Shown here piece after piece: positions 60,097 through 64,000 of a DNA stretch of 64,000 bases. Under the pieces are notes generated by a model. The model had not been told where the DNA came from, did no database searches, and saw only the letters and a list, made by a program, of their open reading frames with translations. Origin of the DNA: Trifolium pratense (lineage: Eukaryota; Streptophyta; Magnoliopsida; Fabales; Fabaceae); contig NC_060059.1 in assembly GCF_020283565.1 (NCBI RefSeq), positions 38,618,338-38,682,337 of the forward strand. Reading direction: 5' to 3'. The number at the start of each line of letters is the position of its first letter. The first letter of the stretch is position 1. The position numbers and the translations under genes are program-made.

Positions 60097-60986
60097 TAAG
60101 GGTCTGTTTGGTTCAACAGAGGGGAGGGGAGGGGAGGGGAGGAGTTTTAATAAAGGGGAGGGGAAGGGAGGGGAGGAGAGGGGAGGTATTTTAATTAAAT
60201 ACATGTTTGGTTCAAAAGATGGGAGGGAAGGGGAGGTGAGGTATTTTAATTAGATATATATTTGGTTCGTAAGGGGAGGGGAGGTATTTTAAAAATATTT
60301 TACTTTTTTACCCTTAAAATCTTATTACACTCATATTTTAAAATCTCTCTCTCTTTTTTTGGGTAAAGAAACTTTTTTTTGGTTTGGTCTAGGAACCTAA
60401 TATCTCTATGATTACATCAAAACAACAAAATACATAGCCACTAAAACCATAAAACGGGGATGAATAAATTAGAGGAATCAATCTATGTTCTGTCAAAAAA
60501 AGTAAAATAAGAAACAATAAAAAAAGCAACGAACCATCAATAAAATAGAAAGCATATATGAAGTAAAAAGCAAAACAAATAACCAGCATATATGATTCAC
60601 GACAAGAAATAAAATCAGTGCAATCACAGGAAAATTGAGAAGAAACAAAATCAATCATCATACACGAGTGGTAGCAAGCAGAACACAGTGAAGGGCAATC
60701 GTGTTTGTAACCTAATAATAAAAATTGTAATAAGGATATTATGGGAATTTTAAAACATTTTGGGGATAATTTTGTCAGTTTAGTAAAATTTTAAGAAGCT
60801 CCCCTCCCCTCCCCTCCAAATCCCCCCAATTTGGGGGGAAGCAAAAATTGGTTATTGGAGGGATTTTGCTCACCTCCCCTCCCCTCCTCTCTCCTCATAA
60901 AATTTGAACCAAACACAAAACATTTAAAATATTCTCTCACCTCTCCTCCCCTCCCCTCCAAAAACCCCGAACCAAACAGACCCTAA
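60097..60986. mobile_element. PIF/Harbinger (Tourist-like) MITE
   Basis: The element spans 60100-60983 (884 bp). GGGTCTGTTTGGTTC at the left and GAACCAAACAGACCC at the right are perfect inverted repeats. They are flanked by TAA (60097-60099 and 60984-60986), the PIF/Harbinger target duplication. Sub-terminal GGGGAGGGGAGG arrays at the left pair with CCCCTCCCCTCC arrays at the right. It is non-coding and lies between the PPR and GAPN genes. Confidence 0.9.
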
Positions 60987-61484
60987 AGCTTGAAATGCTA
61001 GCTGCTATGATCAGCCTCCGGATTTTGAAAACCACAGTTGGACCGGCACCATAGAGTATATCTATACCAACGTCAATTTCCATGTTAAAAAATATGTATA
61101 CTACAAAACATTTGCACTTCAATAATAATTTTTTAAATTCCTTAGTAATATTCAGTCAAAAAAATTATATAGTGGTTCAAATAGTTGTTAGGTAATAATC
61201 TAGCATAAAAATCTCCGCAGTAATAGAATTAGATTTTGTCATATAAATATTTTCTTACAGGTGCACACTGATCGGTGTCAAAGGACTAAACTAGACTAAA
61301 ATAGTAATATTAGGTGTAAGCAACATACTATGTAACACAGTTTATTGACCCGGTATAATAGAACACAGATTTCTGTCTAATACTATGTCACATAAGACTT
61401 TTATAAATAAATAAATCATATAGTATGATAGTGAAGTTTCTATTTCTTTGAGCAAAATAGTGAGTAGATGTACTCTTCTCAAGC
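60987..61484. other. intergenic, upstream of GAPN
   Basis: AT-rich upstream DNA without other recognised features. Confidence 0.5.
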
Positions 61485-61502
61485 CACGTGTATCTATATA
61501 TT
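61485..61502 (+). promoter_or_regulatory. G-box and TATA box of the GAPN gene
   Basis: A G-box CACGTG (61485-61490) is followed within a few bases by CTATATAT (61494-61501), about 65 bases before the ATG. G-boxes bind bZIP/bHLH factors in plants; the very close spacing to the TATA is notable. Function is inferred from sequence only. Confidence 0.5.
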
Positions 61503-61564
61503 CTTACACATATTATATATTTAAAGTCCAAAGGCTATAATCAAATCATCACTTGACAAAAAAT

Positions 61565-64000
61565 ATGGCAGGGAGTGACATATTTGCAGAGATTATAGAT
61601 GGTGATGTTTTCAATTACTACTCAGATGGTCAGTGGAACAAATCATCATCTGGAAAATATGTTCCTATCATCAATCCAACCACTAGAAAAGTTCATTTCA
61701 AGGTTCAAGGTATATATGCATGATCTATGTCATCATCATCATCATCATCTTGTTGAATATTAATTTGTTTGCTGATTTATTTTTTATCAAAGATGTTAAA
61801 TTTTGTTGTTACTACCATTTAGAATATTAATTCATTTTAATCCAAATGAAAAACAGCTTGTACACAAGAAGAGGTTAACAAGGTGATAGAATCAGCAAAA
61901 ACTGCTCAAAAATTATGGGCTAAAACTCCACTTTGGAAAAGAGCTGAGTTGCTTCATAAGGCTGCTGCAATATTGAAGGAACACAAAGCACCTATTGCTG
62001 AGTGCCTTGTTAAGGAGATTGCAAAACCAGCAAAGGATGCTGTTACTGAAGTATGTACAAAACTTTAACTTTTCATTTATTTAGTGATTGTAGAGTTTTT
62101 TATCTTCTCTTTATTGCTTTCATGTTTACTTTTAGCAATCAATTGTTAATCATTTTGATCATTAAATATGTGTGCGGCAGCGTGGTGCTGTCACAATAGT
62201 TTTTAAATGTATCAAAATTACAAAGACATATCTAAATGCGTCTTTTGTTAATCAGTTTGGTCCTCGAAGGTGTTTTGTTCGTTTGTGGTTTGTCAATTCG
62301 GTTTACTCATGTAACATACTATGAGTAAACAAACAATTATACAAGTATAGATATATTTTAGTCCCTAAATGTGAGACATTTTCACTATAATTCCGAATGT
62401 GTCAAGATTACAAAAACAATATGTTACATGAAGAATGTCACAAGGTTTTTAAATTGTAGTTTTTTCGTGATTCTTGATGTTGCGGAAAATTACAGTCAAA
62501 TACTAATGATGCAATCAGTCTATGTAGCACCAACACTTCAGATTAAAGGTGTGTCCGGTGTCTAACATTGACACCGACACATGGGGTTACGTTCAATCAC
62601 CTCAATTTTCTTAGATTAAGACCAATGTCTAACCCTTTTTTTCTTTTAAAGAAGCTAAATTAGCCCACCCAAATTGGCACTAGAGAGAATCGAACCTGAG
62701 ACCTTAAGGAGGAGCTCACTCCCAGGTCCCGAGCCAATAACACCAGACCAACCCAAGTGGGTTCTACTAATGTCTAACCTGTAGTGTCATGTATGGTGGT
62801 TGTGTCAATGCTTCATAGCTCACAGTGATGTTGCCGAGACATCAAAAATATTAATATTGTGGCCATATCTGCAGTTGCCGAATGTTGTTTAAAACCTATA
62901 TTGCTTAGCACATTTGGCCATTTGAGTCTTCAATTGCACTTTTTTTCATATCAACTGTTGTGTAACATGTTAAATGCTATGATTTTTATATATGCAGGTT
63001 GTTAGATCAGGGGATTTAGTGTCATACTGTGCCGAAGAAGGGGTCCGAGTTCTTGGCGAAGGAAAATTTTTGGTCTCTGATAGTTTTCCAGGAAATGATA
63101 GAACAAAATACTGTCTCACTTCGAAGGTGAGTAGTGATTCGTACTTTTTATATAGTCATGTAACTAAGTTAGTTTTAATTTTCCTCACAAGAAATTTTTC
63201 TGTGTGCAGATTCCACTTGGAGTTGTTTTAGCCATTCCACCTTTTAACTATCCTGTCAATCTAGCTGTTTCAAAGATTGCTCCGGCTCTTATTTCCGGAA
63301 ACTCCATTGTGCTTAAACCTCCAACCCAGGTATCATATACAACTATTCATAGACCATATACATATTAATATTTATCATAACGTTGTTGAAAATATTTCTG
63401 ATATATTTCAAAGCAGTGAATAGAGTGCAGAAACTAATACTTTTATCATAACGTTGTTGAAAATATTTATAGTAATGAGTCTGATTAATGGGCCGAATAC
63501 AATTATTACAAAGCGGAAGATACTTATAACGATAGTTTTACGATTATTTAAATAAAATCTCAAGTACCAAATGTGTTTTGAATAGGGCGCTGTTGCCGCA
63601 TTACATATGGTGCATTGCTTTCATTTGGCTGGCTTCCCCAAAGGTCTTATTAGTTGTGTGACAGGAAAGGGTTCTGAGATTGGTGACTTTCTTACAATGC
63701 ATCCAGGGGTGAACTGCATAAGGTAATATTTATTTCTTCAGCTATCTTGATATCATCATTGTTCCGCTCTTTAGCTATCTTGATACAAAACTGAACTTAT
63801 TCGATCAGAATCTCTAGTTTGTATCTATTCTGGACATAAATTTCGTCTCCATTCTAACGAATCGCTACCTAAACTTAGTATCATCGGTCACATTTTGTTG
63901 TCGATTTTGTATAGCTAGCCACTTTTGTTATGTCATTTGATTTATGACTTGAATCATGAATTATTTTGAGGTTCATATATGATATATCAGCTTATAGTTT
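61565..64000 (+). CDS. GAPN: non-phosphorylating NADP-dependent glyceraldehyde-3-phosphate dehydrogenase (5' part)
   Basis: Five exons are in the window: 61565-61709, 61857-62050, 62998-63126, 63210-63329 and 63586-63722. They encode about 241 residues; the gene continues beyond 64000. It starts [20 protein letters not shown] and contains [50 protein letters not shown], the cofactor-binding [10 protein letters not shown] and [11 protein letters not shown]. These are hallmarks of the aldehyde dehydrogenase superfamily, ALDH11 group. Family role: a cytosolic enzyme that oxidises glyceraldehyde 3-phosphate directly to 3-phosphoglycerate while making NADPH, bypassing ATP formation. The catalytic Cys and Glu lie in exons outside the window. 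Intron 2 (62051-62997) carries a SINE. All phases match. Confidence 0.95.
62640..62768 (-). mobile_element. tRNA-derived SINE in GAPN intron 2
   Basis: On the minus strand it reads CACTTGGGTTGGTCTGGTGT, then TGGGAGTGAGCTCCTCC and the B box GGTTCGATTCT. This is a layout common to plant SINEs. It is located in an intron, antisense to the gene, and away from splice sites. Confidence 0.65.

Overview
The window is AT-rich plant nuclear DNA. It has intron-containing genes, long gene-free stretches, dense transposon debris and organelle-targeted PPR coding. The near-identical match of the GAPN exons to my memory of legume GAPN, the class V chitinase type and the TRIM/SINE families point to a legume, probably a Medicago/Trifolium/Pisum relative. 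That placement is inference, because no database search was possible.

Six real genes and one large pseudogene can be supported. From left to right they are: a secreted GH18 class V chitinase (7609-9046, +); a type-B response regulator with a GARP DNA-binding domain (24166-27128, +) whose phospho-acceptor Asp is replaced by Asn; a 27-exon PICKLE-like CHD3 chromatin remodeller (38744-30949, -) with a shortened C-terminus; a degenerate tandem copy of that remodeller (about 43094-40867, -); an ARM-repeat protein without a U-box (48188-50141, +); an intronless PPR protein related to Arabidopsis At5g27110 (57402-59495, +); and the first five exons of non-phosphorylating NADP-GAPDH (GAPN, 61565 to beyond the window end, +). 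All splice sites were read by hand and close in frame. The genes do not form a pathway; this is an ordinary plant gene neighbourhood.

The rest is repeat biology. Between 9.9 and 20.1 kb lies an old direct segmental duplication (unit A about 9.9-12.6 kb, unit B about 13.2-20.1 kb). Unit A carries two hAT-type MITEs (8-bp target duplications) and a Mutator-type foldback element (9-bp target duplication). Unit B still shows the corresponding empty sites, but carries a non-autonomous LTR retrotransposon with almost identical 585/586-bp LTRs. Other well-bounded insertions are a hAT remnant with a transposase C-terminal tail (2623-3104), a 5'-truncated LINE with a 16-bp target duplication (1924-2097), a poly(A)-tailed retroposon (46201-46770), a hAT MITE (47196-47729), a PIF/Harbinger MITE (60100-60983), a complete 343-bp TRIM (43903-44245) with solo TRIM LTRs, several tRNA-derived SINEs, two minisatellites and a 112-bp (TA)n tract.

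No clearly new biological system was found. The most interesting gene-level signals are the Asn-for-Asp response regulator, and the PICKLE-like pair, which combines an early stop, a motif V change, a mosaic deletion copy and an apparently exact intron difference. The most interesting structural signal is the natural pairing of filled and empty transposon sites inside duplicated segments.
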